A stretch of 64,000 nucleotides of DNA, from positions 5,988,501 to 6,052,500 of the forward strand of contig JANCRA010000028.1 of assembly GCA_024362935.1 (NCBI GenBank). Direction: 5' to 3'. Shown one piece after another: positions 61,826 to 64,000 of the stretch. The DNA comes from Setophaga petechia (Eukaryota > Chordata > Aves > Passeriformes > Parulidae). Made by a program: the position numbers and the translations under genes. Each line of letters opens with the position of its first letter. Position 1 is the stretch's first letter. The notes under the pieces were generated by a model that was not told the origin of the DNA, did not search any database, and saw only the letters and a program-made list of their open reading frames with translations.

Positions 61826-63569
61826 ATTGTGCCATGCCACAAGAACACGATGTGAGAGGCAAGGCTTGATCTGCATTTGTCTCTGCCTTGACCCCTAATG
61901 CTCTCAGCACCACCAGGGCTCCTTCAGCAGCTCAACAGCTCCCTAACTTCTGTAATATCTGGGGCATGGATTAAATTCCATGGTTTGAATAATGGCATTG
62001 ATTTTTTAATTTCTTCAGGAAAGTGATTTATTCTGTCCTTAAAATCCCTGTAACTGATGTGTATTATCCAGCACTGCCAAGTTTTGTCAAGGGCTTGAGA
62101 GCAAGGGTGAATAAAGACACAGACACAGTTTTCCTCTTATGTCTGCAGACTACTCCTACCTCTGAGCTGCCAGGTAATATCATATAAGTCATATTAGCCC
62201 TTGTTCCCTTTCTATCCGTGGTTGACATAATTAGTGGAGAAAAATTGATGTAGCTGGTGGTGACACAAGGCTGAATCTGCATCAGTCTGAAAACCAGGCA
62301 GCAATAGCACTGAGTAACGTGACAAACTACCCAACCCTACATACATTGTGCATTTCTCCATAAAATCCAGGCAATGTGGCCTGCATGGTTTTCAGCTTAG
62401 ATGCTTCAGCAATAAAAAGATTTTTGATAAAGAAAGTTTAAGAAATAGGATCTGAAAGTCTGTATCAAACAGAAATGATCCCCAAGGTACATTAAGATCT
62501 GACAGTCACCACTCAATTAGGAAGTGGGAGACAGCTGTCTGTCTGTCACTCTTGTTCTTCCTTGAGCACAAACACATTCAAAGTCAATCCAGATCTTTTT
62601 GTTTCATCAGCAGGTTTAGCCAGTTACCTGCTGGATGTGGAACAAGTTTAGGTACCAATTCTTGTAACTCAGTAATGGTCCAGTGTTATTCTCCCTCTCT
62701 CTACTTACAATGTCTGACAAGCTAATTGCCAAAGGAAAGAGAAACCTTCTCCCAGACACAGCAGCTCTGGGACTCAGGTCTATTTAGATTTGCCATTTGT
62801 CTGTCCCCGTTTCTAAGCACAGTTCAGAGAACTCTCGTGAAGAATAAGGCCCTTTCTCCTGGACCCTTTGAGAGATTTCCTATTAGTCACCAGGATAATT
62901 AAAGGTTCCAGTTGCATTGCATTAGCACCTTTCATGTCATTAGAGTCCAGCTGCAGTGTGAGAATCACATATTTGCTGAGACTCCTGTGCCAGCCAGCGA
63001 GCTGGGAGCAGAGCTTTACATTTCATCACTTTGCAAAAGAAATACAATTAACAATGTTCCCTGATCATATTGCAGTTTGCAAGAGGGGCTCTAAGCACTG
63101 GAATGACTGGCCATGATTGTATTGAAATGGTGCCTTGACAAGGGTTTATGAACACATTGTAATAAATCCATGGCCACCTAAGACTCCTTAATTGTCAGTA
63201 TACTGCACACGAAGCTGCTCAGTACCCTTGGTGGAAATGCCCATGGTGCCTGGACACAGCACATGGCATCTCCACTTGACTTATAGGAAAATATTCACCC
63301 TTTATTAGCATTGCAGGTGTCGTGCCACAGGGCTGAGGAGTTCTGAATTCACCCTGCAAAGGCTACTGGTGCAGAGATTTAGTTTATTATAACACTGTTA
63401 ATTGACAGACTTGTATGCCTGTCTAGTCAATAACAGCCTGCTAAAAATATGCATTAAGCAGAGAGAATGAATCAGCTGCTAATAGCAGTCTGCCTGATTG
63501 TCAGCTTCTATCTATCTTCAGGATTTGTCGGAACCTTGTCACTATTGTGCTCCGGCAGCTCCAAGCCTG
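61826..63569. other. Gene-free single-copy sequence
   Basis: No gene or named repeat seen. The AT-rich block 63140-63480 has several ATTA/TAAT motifs and may be non-coding regulatory sequence, which is only an impression. Confidence 0.5.
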
Positions 63570-63730
63570 TAACATATTTATCCTCCAAACACCCCTCTGG
63601 GGCAGGGCGGTTGTTGCTCTCACCAGTTTACAGATGGGAAACTGTGATATTGAGAGGGAGAGTGATTTGCCCAAGGTCACACAAGAAATCTGTAGCAAAA
63701 CAGGGAATAGTTCATCAGTCTGACAACCCC
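63570..63730 (-). mobile_element. MIR-like SINE relic, best preserved
   Basis: The plus strand shows TTTATCCTCCAAACACCCCT, AGTTTACAGATGGGAAACTG, TTGAGAGGGAGAGTGATTTG, CCCAAGGTCACACAAGAAAT and AACAGGGAATAG. This is close to the antisense MIR core (TTTAATCCTCACAACAACCCT, TTTTACAGATGAGGAAACTG, AGAGGTTAAGTGACTTG, CCCAAGGTCACACAGC, CCGGGATT). It is the clearest of the five copies. The plus-strand open frame 63467-63829 crosses it and is not a gene. Confidence 0.7.
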
Positions 63731-64000
63731 AGGGGGATTAACCTACCCCCTACCAGGACATCCTTCTTGTCTCCTTCCTCTTTCAAATCAGCAGAGTTAC
63801 AGTGGTTTATACCAGTAGAAATTCTTTGAAATTCCTTGAGAATGCAGAGTCTTCTATTTCTGAATGGATGAAGTATAAACTGTAAGGCCCCCTTCCACAA
63901 TTCCAAAATGCTGACATCCCAAAGCCAAACTTTAAAACATTAAATATACAAAACTTCTTTAAAACTAGTGCTTCCTTTAAGCCAAGTTCTAGCTTTTCTC
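63731..64000. other. Window end, possible old motif at 63790
   Basis: GAGTTACAGTGGTTTATACC followed by AGTAGAAATTC (63795-63825) resembles an old amniote pattern in which a GGAGTTACACTGG-like half precedes TTTACACCAG. Otherwise no gene or repeat is seen. Confidence 0.4.

Overview
This window reads as vertebrate nuclear DNA from a bird, most likely a songbird (passerine). Three things support this. Decayed 3' ends of CR1 LINEs, the dominant avian retrotransposon, lie at about 12.3, 16.7-17.3 and 18.6 kb. Three solo LTRs share related sequence and a layout I recognise from passerine genomes, and two of them are bracketed by short direct repeats. A fragment of mitochondrial ND3 has been copied into the nucleus. 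The species cannot be named from the sequence alone.

I found no protein-coding gene or exon I can defend. The longest open frames are explained by tandem repeats (2.1-2.8 kb and 20.2-20.7 kb), by CR1 and LTR relics (16.8-17.5 kb), by GC-rich sequence (45.9-46.3 kb), or are chance frames of 60-170 codons with no recognisable domain. The window is intergenic or deep intronic. The one strong sign of gene regulation is a sharp CpG island at about 45.89-46.27 kb with a softer shoulder to about 46.8 kb, which probably marks a promoter.

Layout. 0-3 kb: a GGTTT tract, a 19-bp minisatellite of 12 units, and a 740-bp CA-rich compound array. 3-18.8 kb: single-copy sequence carrying three solo LTRs and three CR1 fragments. 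20.2-20.75 kb: a 20-unit minisatellite of 26-27 bp with higher-order structure. 20.8-45 kb: mostly single-copy AT-rich sequence with small tandem duplications (31.3 and 32.3 kb), a GATA-type microsatellite (37.1 kb), a polypurine tract (43.8 kb) and old MIR-like SINE relics. 45.3-46.8 kb: the ND3 nuclear mitochondrial insertion (NUMT), an AT-rich tract and the CpG island. 47-64 kb: single-copy sequence with three further MIR-like relics and scattered copies of an old motif containing CACTGACTTCA or TTTACACCAG.

There is no operon, phage, CRISPR array, tRNA, rRNA or intact mobile element, and I saw nothing that looks like a new multi-gene system. The points most worth following up are the ND3 NUMT, the CpG island and its internal repeats, and the higher-order minisatellites.
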